A stretch of DNA of 64,000 nucleotides, from assembly GCA_013368495.1 (NCBI GenBank), contig LUCH01000398.1, forward strand, positions 129,872 to 193,871. Direction: 5' to 3'. This document shows positions 27,601 to 40,100 of this stretch, in pieces. A program made the translations under genes and the position numbers. The notes under the pieces were generated by a model. That model saw only the letters and a program-made list of their open reading frames with translations, ran no database searches and was not told the origin of the DNA. The stretch comes from Paragonimus heterotremus (lineage: Eukaryota; Platyhelminthes; Trematoda; Plagiorchiida; Troglotrematidae). The first letter of the stretch is position 1; every line of letters begins with the position of its first letter.

Positions 27601-29639
27601 AATATTTTTTCCATCAATAATATTTTCATTGTGGGTGACTAGCAGAGAAATGTATGGTGACATCCCAAGAGGTATCCCAGATTTGATTATCGAAGAAAAA
27701 ACCTGAAATTTGCAGAAGGAAGTACATTATTCGAGTGGAAGTAGTCAATCAAGTTAACTATGCTTTCCTGTATACCGTAACCGAGTGATGGATAACATAA
27801 TATTGCCATATCGATGCAGTTGAAGCAACACCAAAATCCAAGAATTATAGATAGCTGACATATCTCCAAGTTGATATTAAGGAGCTAGACAAGACCCATA
27901 CCAGTGTGTAACACTTATTTTGTCTGTTAATAAGCACGGTGACTTAAATCACAAGGCTGTCGTTTTGTCAACTACCAATAGACGCAATTTGGAGAACCTA
28001 GGAAGTAGAGTTTTTAACGTTTTTCTACAGTGATTTGTATTGGTTGACCAAAGCAAAGACATTACGCCAATGGACCATCCAAGAGACAGTTAATATTAGT
28101 AACACAAAAATATCTTGTTCTATCCACTGTTACGTTTATTACATTGGCATAGAGTCTGTAGTAGAAAACTGCGGTATTATACTCTAACATAACACTATCA
28201 AGCGGGTGATTTATTCATTGCAGCCAATAATCCGGTGTTACCCGTTAACTTTGTTATCAGTTAAATATAAATAACAACACATCTGTCAGTATTATTCCTT
28301 TCTTATCCTTCATGTAAGTTTGCTTTGGGTCTATTGATGTTTTAAGGCAAAGTCTGTTTGCCACGCGAATTTAACCTTGTAACCCTGTCTGCTGTGTAGT
28401 TATCTTTTCCCTGAAACTGTACTTCACTGTACATCCTCAAAGATGAACAGTGGATAAGTATTTACCTGTTGATATCTCTTTTTGAAACTCTACTGCAGTC
28501 ATTAAGTGCATGCACGTTAACTTGGTCGTAAATCGTGTAAACACTAAAAATTATGCATTACAAGAAAGCACTTTCTAAATTTCACATGAATAATTCTTAT
28601 TTAACGTTTGCTTCCTGAGTTCTATTCACGTTTTGTCTTAAAACATTCCGTTTCACTATCAGCTGGGTACCAGTCTTGATAACCTCTAAGAGATCATACT
28701 AAATAAAACGTACCCTTTGATTGAGCTTCTGAATGAAACATCTATGTGGACTCTACCTTGTAATAAATATACTCCACTTGTATGATCGTTTGTCGTCATC
28801 GTATGTTATGTGATGGCAATTTTATTGCATTCATCCAACCGTAAACCCCTGTCTTATCGCTGATTCTTCTAAATCGGTACCGAAATTTTCAGATGACGAT
28901 CAACACATAAATATTCGACTAATATAGCCTAATGATGGTTTGCAAATGTTTGATATTTAATTCGTGAGAAACACCATCACAACTAGAATGATACTGAATG
29001 ATACTAAGCTAGTGGTTAACGCGAAGCCGGCGTTTGAATTCTTGTGATAACAAACAGATTCACAAAGGTAAATTCATAGCAACATTGCGATGATCGTTTC
29101 AAAACGAGGCTGACTGAAAAACTCACATAAGTGCGAAAACTACGAACTGTTGTGAGTGTTCTTGAATTTTTATTTTTATATGCAGCATTTAGGCTTGAGA
29201 GGTTGGAGAATTTAGTGTTCATCTGTCATTGTCATATTGGCACATGGAAAAACCTCACGGAACACTGATCGGCAGAACAATGAAAAAGCCATTCTTGTTC
29301 ATCTTAGCTGCCTACATAAGTTGAAAAATTTGACTAGTATGCATTTACTTATCTATATCCGTACCAGTGGGTTATAATTCATTCTGCGCTTGGTAAATTA
29401 TTAGAGTTTTTCAACGTTTTCGGACATATGTTCACTGCGAAAAATAAACCCGTGTCCATATCATATGCTAAACACCTGGTAGATTTGAACTTTTTTCTGC
29501 GCAGCAGAAGGGCTTTCCCTGCACAAAACCACATTATAACACACTATTTTCCGGACTAAACGCTACTACCTTTTGGGGGTCTTGAAAAAAAAAACAGAAA
29601 TCAAACGAGAGAAGAGAGCAGTAGCATGCTACAATGATT
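15675..29639. other. Gene-free region
   Basis: About 14 kb in which no gene or RNA is recognised. Frames of 100 to 110 codons (21125-21427 +, 21833-22147 +, 23963-24277 +, 25648-25980 +) have no recognisable domain and match chance expectation. A pyrimidine-rich microsatellite lies at 23.39 kb and is listed separately. A ten-base A run sits at about 29585-29594. The block 22.25-22.52 kb is somewhat richer in G and C than its surroundings and may be old repeat DNA, but no family is recognised. Confidence 0.55.
23381..23424. repeat. Pyrimidine-rich (TCC)n microsatellite
   Basis: The run from about 23381 is almost purely C and T, built on TCC/CTC triplets that grade into CTT and ATT. Read on the minus strand it encodes an artificial Lys/Arg/Met-rich peptide end (KKRRRGRRRMR), which explains one 79-codon frame there. 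It is a simple-sequence repeat with no inferred function. Confidence 0.85.
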
Positions 29640-30060
29640 TCTATTTAGTGATTGCATGAAGCCTATCGATCTCAATGGCAAAATCTTGCTCGTCTTCTAT
29701 CGCTGCGCAACTAATGGAGACCAACCACTCAACCGATCCCAATGAATCATTCCGTCCTATCTATCGCGCTTCTAGTTTACAATTAAAACGGGTCAAAGAG
29801 CGCCTGTTGGCAGTTGCAGAAGCCATAGCCATCCCCCCACTATGTATTCAAAAACGCCGCGTCAAAACACTGAATCTTCCATGGCCTAATCTCCACGTCC
29901 GGACAGAACAGATTAAGTAATCATGACCGCTACCGTAACAGCCATCAGTAATTTGTACAATCGACATGATCTTTCTGAAACCGATAACAATCCGTGTTGC
30001 ATGTAGCCTGATGATGAATCAGCGAAAATATGCTTGTTCGCTACACGTTCTTCTAATACC
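29640..30060 (+). mobile_element. Penelope-like element copy B, 3' end with endonuclease C-terminus and tail
   Basis: The frame 29675-29920 reads KSCSSSIAAQLMETNH, DPNESFRPIYRASSLQLKRV, KERLLAVAEAIAIPPLCIQK, then RRVKTLNLPWP. It matches copy A and the C-terminal part of the 15.1-kb endonuclease. Just upstream, KPIDLNGKI is readable in another frame and aligns with copy A's KPDPEVTI, so a frameshift lies at about 29.68 kb. About four residues of the helix after AEAIAI are missing compared with copy A. After the LNLPW motif come about 120 bases of tail, a hammerhead-like fold (30002-30045) and ACACGTTCTTCTAATA. The catalytic GIY-YIG strands and the reverse transcriptase are absent or unreadable. 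It is a 5'-truncated, non-autonomous relic closely related to copy A. The left border is uncertain. Confidence 0.85.
30002..30045 (+). ncRNA. Hammerhead ribozyme-like motif in PLE copy B tail
   Basis: The motif has CTGATGA (30008-30014), nine bases, then GAAA (30024-30027). Stem I is a perfect six-pair helix: TGTAGC (30002-30007) with GCTACA (30040-30045). The second helix between the boxes is weak (TG...CA within TGAATCAGC). Stem III is minimal: A30027-A30028 can pair with T30037-T30038, with C30039 in the cleavage position before stem I. This order is that of a type I hammerhead with a tiny stem III, as described for Penelope-like retroelements. The core boxes and stem I are visible. Self-cleavage is inference, and the weak stem II makes activity doubtful. 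Confidence 0.55.
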
Positions 30061-33000
30061 CATATGTAACAAAATTTAGAATTACAGGTGTGTAATGCAA
30101 CCGCTGTTCTCATTTGTTCCTCGAATTTCTTCTTTCTGACTGACCGATTAAGGACGACTGAAATAGCATAGGATGGATAAACTGAAAGCGTTCCAGAACT
30201 ATACTGCTGACTGAACGAATTTGCGCATCAACTAAAGTCCTTCGATCAAGGGAGGAAACCTCAATCTCTTCAAGCTCCTTCATGTCGGGAATAAAAAGCG
30301 ACTCTATAGACACTAACTTATTGTGATGCTAACTGTCGTGGGAGGTGAACTTATTCGTTCACAACAGCGTGTTTGGTTTTATTGCCTGCAGTTGCCTCCT
30401 TGAACCCGAAAAATAAACAGACGATTATGTTGCCCATTCTACATATTTTGTGCTTATGGCAAGCACTCAACGGCTGTCCATTAACTAAATGAATTGGGGG
30501 AAAAAGATAGATATACAAGTAGGTGTTTGATTTTATTTAAGCCACTTTCAGTGCGGAGCTTCTGATAGCTATTCACTTAATTTTGTAGTCCAGCTCCTGC
30601 GATTTGGCCTCAAGTTAAAGATTATGCCTCAATCACACACGCAGAACTGCACAGTAAACTTTGAACTACTATCAACAAATGCTAGTCGTAATTATAAATA
30701 TCTGTTCACCGTCAGAAAATTAACTTTGAAAAAGTAGCAAATATACGAGCTATTTTTCTCACAGATGAACTTCCGATTGGCAAAGTAATTACGTCAGACC
30801 ACTTATAAAAGTCCAGTAAGCTGTCCCCACTCCTTACTCAAAGGAAACGACAAATAAATGGTATGTCCTTTATAGCGACAAACCTTAATCACATTATGCC
30901 TCCCATTTTATAGGATGAGTACTTATAAAACATTGTCTAATCGCATCACAGCGTTCTTAAACTCTCTGTTGTCAACATGGTCCCGTACTACTTCGCTATG
31001 ATTAATTTCACTATCCTGCGATGGCTGTTGACCTAGTACAGGAGGTCTGTGATAAAACAGTACAAGGTTTATGTCATTGTTTAAACCATTAGTATAATTG
31101 CTTGTATTACGCACATATTCGACTCAATAGCCAGGTAATTAGCACTTTAAATTAGTCTGTGCGAATATGCATCGTGTGTCACGTTAGTCTGAGTAAAGTC
31201 ATTCTTCCTACGTAATTCGATAGGTGAGTTTTTATTATGCAAATTGAAGATAAGAATATATGTTGGTCTTAATCACATCAAGTCCTAGTGAACTCAATTT
31301 TCTTGTTCCGATAACTTTATCTGCGAACCCTTGGTCTACCACCAACGTCTCGTAGTTTCAATTGTGCACTGTCGTTAGAAACATGTGTACAGGGTGGTTG
31401 GTATTGCTACGTCTCATCGAAGTAGACATGAAATTGCAGAGCTCCTGTCCATAACTCATCTAGGTACTTTTCGTTAAATAAGGCTTTTTCATCTGCTTGT
31501 TACTTCTATGCTAACCTACACTGTTGTTTCAGTTCTGCGTGATTGAAAAGTATAAACAGAACGTTTTAAAAAGAAGTAAAAGACACATCTTGAATAGGCC
31601 TGAATAAAGTAGGTGATTAGAAGCATTCGGCGACGACAGCCTGAGTTAAAGATCAGCAGATATTCTGCTCTCCGACTATCACCGTTTTGTATCCTCAGGG
31701 TACAGGTTACACACCGCTTGTGTCAGTGTGAACGAAACAGTTAGCTAGTGCGGGTTTATTCTAGTCTGCTTATGGATTACGCGATATTTTTGATGAATAC
31801 TACTCTTGCGTTTATAACGCATGGTGCCCGAACTATTAACCGTGTGTTCATGAAAGATCAAGTCACTCGGTTTAGGTAACCAGACTGGAGTCCTTAAGTG
31901 AACTAGCTCAGCTCCAATTTACACCATTTGAATGTTCTTAGTATAAAGTCATTCCTTACACCGGAATTTCTAAATGCCTTCATCTTTCTGACTTGGACCC
32001 CTGGATGACCGATCAGCCTTCTGTGGCCAAATCATCTTTACCACACCGGTAGTTTTTGTGGAGTTGTGTTATGTTAAGCAAGTGAAAGATGCTCATATGT
32101 AAGGTTCGTTGAAAAAGACGAATGTATAGAAGTGTGTATAGTTTAAAAAACAAAACCATTAACTGGGTATGAGTGACGGTCGAGTATTTTAAACTTTTCG
32201 GTTTATCCATCTGTCTAATGCTAAGGGTGACGTTCGGAATTCTCGGCCTACCCATAGTATCATACTTCAATGGCAATGCATGCTGGAATGCATAAAAACG
32301 AATTACTATTACTGGCTTATGAATAGAGAAAACGGAGTGGTTTTGTCATTTACATCAGCCTCAGTTAGTCTCTCATAATAGAACGGTGGTGTTTTCAAGT
32401 TGACGATTGGAAAAAGTTATAATTACCCCTTTATAGTCGTTGTTGATATGGTGAATAATTTTCCAACAAGAAACGGTCATTCATTTTAGCATTCTACGTC
32501 TTTATTGCCTGTCAACTGGCAACTGTTAGATGATTGCTATCGTACACGTGGTGATCCGCACAGCAAATATCTCACATGTGTTTGTTGGGAGCTAACGAAT
32601 CATTCGTGTTTGGCGTGATCAAGGTAGGTCAGTTTAAAAGTACGTAATTGAAATCAACAATTTGGCACTGAAATGTTTGCCACTCATGAAAAACAGTAGG
32701 CCGGATTGTTTCCATTTCGAAAGTAGCAAAACAAATTTCATATGTAAATAAACAGTTTCGATCTTAACCTGATCGAACCCGGATTTGCTGATACCGCCCA
32801 GCCAACTTTATTGGATACAGACTGTGTTGGCGGTTCTGTCCACTGACTGAAGTTGCTTCAAAGTGCTTGTTTGCGTACAATATATTCTATGATTAACCGA
32901 ACACCACTGGAAATTGCTGACAATTTGGAATATTTCAGATGAAACTTTTCGCTGATATAACACAGGAAACATGTTGTGTGAATTGCACTAGCCCGGTGGA

Positions 33001-36000
33001 ATACTTAGTCTCTATTTGTCATTGTCTTGTTTCCGGCCTTGAGTTCACTCAATATGCTTAAGGTGGCAGCTTATTTTGCAGTGACCATATAGTTTAATAT
33101 GTTATATTAAAAGACTTTCGCCTTAGTCTTTTCAACTGCTCAACAGCCCATGTTACGAAACGTTCAACTGTAACATACTGTTTAATGTTCATAGAATTTG
33201 GCCGCCAAAAATTGGTTGTCCTTTAAGTGTTAATATGAATCACTGATATAGCAAACCTCCGTTGGGAATAGTGAGAGAAAACATAGTTGTTCGATCCAGA
33301 TAACGACGTTTGCATATAAAGTGACAAAACTATTGTCTTGATCCCTATAGAATTCTGCAAATTTTCTGGCTGGTAGGAAGCAAACATAATTTTATAAACT
33401 AATATGATCAAGCCAAAACTTACCAGCTGAATGTACCAGGGTCCCTCGTTATATTCTTAGAAATGCAATGCCTCTATAGGTCTCGAAAGAATTCAGCTGT
33501 AAAACTGAAATCGGTTTATTCCCGACAGTCAACTCACATATACTTAACTAAATTAGACATTAACTTCAGTCTTGGTAAACGTTTCCGGTCATTCAAGATC
33601 TTCACAGACTGAAAATGACCACAAGTAAAAAACCGGTTTCCTAACGGTCATCATATTAACCTCGTGAAGAAAAAAGAAAGACTTTTAATGATTATTGACA
33701 GATGACGAACGAAAAAACATATATGAAGTTTTGTTCTTATGTTTAACAGTTAAGCAGCTAGGAATTTACGTTGTGCAAACAAACAACCGCAATGCAGGCG
33801 AGAACGAGACAGCTTCTGCAAAAAGCAACTCACAAAGGACGCCTACATCCTGCTCCATTAATTATTTTGTTTCAGGCAAAACATGGTCACATAAGGGAAA
33901 CGTTCATTCAACTCGATTCAATAAGTTCCAAATTGCTCATACTGTCGCTAATCAACCTCCATGTTCTAGACATGACAGACGGATACGAGAACCATTAGCT
34001 ACTCCAATGGTGAATTTTGTTATTCATGTACTCTTGTGATGAATGACCAAGCCGGAGACACGAGTATTTGAACATTATGTAAAGAATTTCGAAACCGTGA
34101 TGGAGTACGGTCAAAGCCAGGATTGCAAAGATTGCAAACAAGACGTGTGATAGAAAGAGTCAGCATGCAAAAACGATGAATGAAACGCAAACGTTTATGA
34201 CAGAAAGCGTCAACCAAACGCACGAAACGAGTCAAAAGTGCACATGATGTTTAACTAAAAGCTTAGCACCAGTTCACAAATGCGAGTGCTTCAGTGACCT
34301 GAGAACACGCGATTTGGACAGTGGAAATCTTGCTTCAGTGAACGACTGTTAGCTGCACTCCTACTGATAATTCATTCAATTTATACTTTGCTTTTTGAAG
34401 AGTACTCCACAGAATCTTGGCAAGTGAGCAGTCGGCACCTGTAGTACATGTTCCGAATGTCAAAACAAATGTACGATTAAAGTTGAAGAGAATGGTCACA
34501 TCCAAACTCATTGCAGATTACCATTCTAACCTACTATTTCATGATATAGCGATGATGACTGACGATCTAGATTACCGTTGCAATATTTTTGGGCGATTCA
34601 CATCCTTTCACTGGACACACTTCTCGCAGCCTAAAATTCCCATCGCTGTTGCTGACGCCATTCAAGTTTCCGAAGTACATGTAGGCGGCACTGACAATTT
34701 CGGTTCTCGAGGATCCTCACGGTCTGTCAGCTACAGGATCGTCTGCTTGCACGGTGCACTCCTCGGATTGTTGTAAATCATAGTTTAAGAAGGATTTGTA
34801 GACCGCGTTTCAGTGTTGAGAAACGTTGTTCTCGACAGTTTGGCAGTAAGCGATGTTTGCTGGTAAACGAGCACTTGTAATTCATTTGAACCTGTTATTG
34901 TTAAACAGTTTTACATCACGTTTTGATGGAAAAATGATTTAAGTGACTACCAGGCAGGTACTTTATGTGGGTCGTAACCTCATTATGGAATTGTTCAGTT
35001 TCACACGTGAGGTCTAATTATCCATGTACTCTCTTGAACGCAGTTACTTTTAATCTGAAAACCTGAACTACATGTGACAATGGTTAACTCCATCACAGTT
35101 CGAACTCAGGTGTTCCGATGACCTTCCGTGTTTTGTTAGTCAGCTGCCGATAAAAAATCCATAAGGGTGGCAATCATAGTGAACATGTAAGTCGATTTAT
35201 TTTGATGTTCAGAGATGATAAGTTCCATTGTGCCGAAGTCTTGTCTTTCTGACGTATCCATTCCGCTTACTAAGCACTGAAGAGATTAATCAGTTTTACG
35301 GAATTACTAGCGTCACTTTATTTCACATCAAATGCACTTCAAAATTAAACCTAACTGCATGAAAGTTTACCATGTTGAGATGATCCATGAAATTAGTGTG
35401 GGCGTGTATGCTGATTTACATGGAAAACATGACCGCAAAATTTATGAAACTTTTTATTGCATACCACTCTTTTATAAACCTGCTTACATAAATCTTAGTC
35501 CTTCGGATTCTACAGACGAAAACCCTGACCATGCCAGCTTATGTTCTATTTATTGCAGCAATATGACTTAGCAGTATCTGAATCTAATTACCTTTCTGTT
35601 GCCGGTTGTACAAAAATGTTTGGCGATTATGTTTCGAGGAGGTAGAGTTTATCCAGGCTTAAGTGAGACCGACCTTTTCTAACGTATGCGTTATATACGT
35701 GAGCTCAATCACTACATATTACTTATAGACGATTCATATATTTCATATGTTTGCGCGTTTTAGTCTGATAACAAAATTGTAACCCATACACATTAAAAAT
35801 TCATCCTAAGCCTATGGCGCTTATCAGTATGTTGCAGTGGTCGTAATGTACAATAATTCTGGTCCTTGTTTCTATCGTCTACAATTTGCCAACAAAAGGG
35901 ACTGATTATTTTCAATGCTTATTAGTAAGTCTAAGTTTTGCAAGCTTCAATTTTAGATATATTCATTTTATAAGATTAACACGACCACAATTCATACTCA

Positions 36001-37060
36001 CCTCTTTTTACTTTGTAAAGACGAAACCTACATCAGATTAAGAGGCTGTTTATGAGAACGATCAGATTACTGCAATTAACCAATAGATTGACATATATCG
36101 GTCTAAAAGACGAAATTGAAAAGGGATGGTGAAACTGCCCCCAATAATTCATTTGCCCTTGCAAGTTGCATGCACAAATTCTGTTTTAGCTGTCAATTCC
36201 CTGCACTACTGTCTGTCGAATTGTCAGTGTGATCTGTCGATTGCTGATAGCTGAGTTCGTCTAATTCGTCTACCAGTCTAACCTGGTGGAAGAAGTTGGT
36301 TAGTTCCAAGATAGCTCGATCCTTGACGGCTTGTAATCAACTTAGTTATCCAGACCCAATTCATGAATGCGCTTTAACTTGACCGCTGTAACAGTCACAG
36401 CGTAATTTATGATGTCTACAGCACTGAACTAATCAGCATAAACATTGTATTCGAACGTATGACAAGAAACCTGGTAGCAAAGGAGTAGTTTATTTCACTT
36501 TCTATATCTCAGCACACACTCTAAAATGAAATAAGCAACTGCGGTTGAACGTATTCAGGGGGAAACTTACAGTCCATTCATTTGAAAAGTAGAAATTTAG
36601 TAGGTGATTTTCATTAAGTTGTTACTGTAGTTTACTTCCAAAGTGGTATGCGTTTTATTCTCAGACATCATAAAACTGGATGCATCCACAAATTTCTCGA
36701 CAGCCGATTTCCGTTCTTAAATACAACCCCCGCTTGGTTTATCCCCAGTGTGACTAAATAACTGCAACAGAGTGGCTGATCGTGTGACTGTTCACTGTCT
36801 GTCTGATAAGTTTCCTTTGGAGACCAATTTCACTTGAGTTATTTGGATACAAAACAACAGGAGGGATGATAAGCAATTACTCATTAGTTAACTGTTAACT
36901 GAGGTAGAATTTATCAGCTTAACAGCATGCACTAGGAACTAAGTTAACAGTAACATAGAGTGTGGGACCTTGTCAAAAATGGCTACTTTTGTCTGTCTAC
37001 AACGTTGAGATTAAGCGACCTTCTTGATAGTTGTGACTGTCAAGCAGACAATTCTCTGTT
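30061..37060. other. Gene-free region with one unassigned 125-codon frame
   Basis: No gene is recognised. The longest frame, 34399-34776 (+), is open from a TGA at 34396 to a TAA and translates to a fairly balanced peptide containing RFTSFHWTHFSQPKIPIAVA. A pyrimidine-rich stretch before it (CTTTTTGAAG) could be a weak splice acceptor, but I recognise no domain, and about two or three frames of this length are expected by chance. Overlapping frames near 33.7-34.0 kb (+) look like random sequence. Confidence 0.5.
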
Positions 37061-37065
37061 GGTTG

Positions 37066-37138
37066 CACGGCTAGCCTAGTGATTACTTCTGCGCTCACCG
37101 GATGAAAACCATTCTATGCTCGGTTGTTAAACTGGTCC
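37066..37138 (+). repeat. Possible tRNA-derived SINE head (weak)
   Basis: GGCTAGCCTAGTGATTAC (37069-37086) resembles the pol III A box and D-arm of a tRNA-derived SINE. A poor B-box-like stretch, GGTTGTTAAACTGGTCC, lies at 37122-37138. The spacing is loosely compatible with a tRNA gene, but the B box is badly degraded. A boxes alone occur by chance at this scale, so this is only a candidate. Confidence 0.25.
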
Positions 37139-37140
37139 CA

Positions 37141-40100
37141 ACCTGTCTGTATTCTGAAACAGCGAGTGCCGTTCAGTCATTTGGATCAGGACACGAAGTG
37201 GACCTTTTGCACGTATTCTCTTGCTGCCGGCTAATATAGTGGTACTGCCACTGAATTCACTTACGGGCTATCTAAGCCCTATCAAAAACATATTATCCAT
37301 GCTGGTATCTGGAGAAGTGTATGTATCTGATCACTTCGATTATAACGTCCGTTGAGGTGGCCCAGTATAAGCAGACGATTACGAGTTTCTGACAACTCTA
37401 GCCGCAAAATGAAGGCATTTTGCGTCCCTACAAATACTTTCGGCCTGTTGACATTCAGTCTAGCTAGCCCAACTGTATCAAGCCACCAGCAAGCAAATCG
37501 ATGACCTTAGAGTGTATGTTGAGATCTCATTGTAAACATCTGCACAAATGCTACCTGAGGCACGTTGCATCTGCACTCTCTACTTACATTATGATGCATA
37601 CAAACTAATTTTCTTGCACTGTACTGGTGAATATATAGATGATTCTTGTCGACAACTGAGTAGGTCTTCAGAAATGTTGTGTTGTCCATTTTGAATCGCC
37701 GGTATTTATTTACATTTTGGAATACTAAACCGTAAGAACGTCTTCACTTTACCTTGTTTTAACTTACGTGACCTTTTACAATCAAAAATAACCCTAAACA
37801 ATAAAACAACTCTTTTGTGTAGGGTAACACTTGGATATCAGCCTACCAGTCGCTTACTAAAAGTAATCCAGATGCAAACACTAGTGTGGCACCAAAAGTG
37901 AACAGATTGAGCAACGAATTAAGAAAACTGGTCAAGCTCTGGACAAAGTTATAGTCTGAATTACTGTCGTTTGCTCAATAAGGTACTCGCCAGGGCAACT
38001 TGCCTAATTCACAAAAATGTTCTGAGGAAAATCTTGTTCGGCGGGGCCGAATAAATACGCACCAAATACAAGCTGGAACAAGAGCAGCGCTGTTCAAGTA
38101 ACTTTTGTTCACGAAAGGCTGGCTTCAACACCTTATGGAGAAACCCTCGTCATTGCCTTATCTAAGCAGACGCATTTTCTCTAACTACCGTTTCGTGTGC
38201 ATTATCTAACAACTACAGTGAATCACAGACTTTGAAGGACACTAACCCTGTCACACAAATATGTGTGTTAGCTTGGATCTGAGAATCAAGCTTATTAAGC
38301 TCAGATGACGCTTCACTTTACAACCACTTCTCACGCCTTATCTATCATTTCAATAGCAATTGCATTGATATGTACTTTGGCCAAAATGATCAGTTTTCGC
38401 ATCAGTGATCGCTCCAAGAACTCCCAAAAAATGTTCCCACGATCATTGGCACAAAAAAGTATACTAGTACACAGCTTGATGAACCCCGAAATTGCCGGTG
38501 AAAAACTAAACTCTGGCAAAATTTAATGCAGTCGATCCGAGCAGTTCATCATGTACTTGGTCGAAAAACGACAACCTGCGAACAGTGTCGATTAACGAAC
38601 ATCGACTGCACGAACAAGAAGAACCGAGGTTACGTGGGAAAAAGCAGAAATTTATATTGTTTCAGTTTGTTCGCATTGCTGTGTTCCATTGATCCGGTAC
38701 ATTCTATGCACAGGTCGTGGTATCAACGTACTTTAAATAATTTTGTGTGATTAAAGTGGCTTTGCACACATAATCTATCAATGCACCGGTGACAGAAATT
38801 GTCAGCCATACGTACACCAGGAGCAAACACATCTCACCTTGGTTTCCTGGATACCGCAAACGTGCCTTGTGTCATAAGGGTCTTACGTATTCTTTCAACA
38901 GTCTAGTAGCGGCAGTGGTGAGTGTGGATCAACTTAGTTCGTGATTACGACGAACACTTCATTAGTGGCCTTGAAAATAACGGGAAACAAACCTATTCTT
39001 TGAATACATCAAGACAAAGACACTCACCGCTTAGTTGAAACAGAAGTGATCTTCATTATAGGATATTTTCGTTCGCATGGTACTGCTTAATTCGTCCGTT
39101 CACGAGCCCAGTCAAAATGATGATAGTCAGATAATAATGAATGTCAACCACTAATGAGAACTGATACCCACTGTAAGTATTTTCCGCAATTTACAATCTT
39201 GATCGCCAAGGTCTTTTAGAGAAGCCTCACCACATGTGTGTGGATGCCTTTTTAGGACAAATTTGGACGAAGATGATTAAAGGGCTGAGTAAGTTGAACG
39301 AGGCTGTAGGTTACAAGTCGCCTGAAGCAAGTGTCAGAGTTCTGAAGTACGTGATAGAACAAGGTTGTTCCTTCTCAGGTGAATATACCGTTGACATCAC
39401 CGAAGGTTGACGGGTTAGCGAAAGCTTACAAGTCTCACTGGCGAACGCTGATGAAAGTTGGCAGATTGAAAGAAACAGGCTTGGTTTTCCAGACAGAAGT
39501 TACCTCAGTGAAAACGTTGTTTTATTCTTGACGACCTATTCGGCATTGGGCTCTCAAGGCAGGCCTCAGACAAAATGCTTCATACTAAGCATAACAATAT
39601 GTCTTGCCCCTTTTGATGTCTGATTACTACTGATCGGCTCTGATATATGGACTTTATTTATCACGAGCTGTATTATTTCAAACAGCTTTTCTCAATATAG
39701 ATTTGAGTGGAACGTCAAAACACACCACCAGCCATGTGTGTGTTGTTTTTGATAATTAAATGAATTCCTTTTGTCAAGCAAAGCTGTCACGCTGGAATAG
39801 TTATCTCGAAGTAAGTGTTTGTTTGTGAAATGTATGTCACAACTCAACTTCCTCATTAGATTACATTTAAACAACTCACTCCGTATCATAAGCGTCATGT
39901 TGGAAAAGAATATCGACAATTTGAGTGCACGCGTACTTTTCTATCAACCGAGGTACAAAATGCACTTTATCAACCACAATCACAAAACGTACAAATGATT
40001 AACGGCGCGGAATGACAATTTTTGTTTCGGATGAATTTCACTTGGTCCAGTTTTCGCTTTTCACTTAATCCTGAAATAAAATAAATTTTATTTGAGCGCA

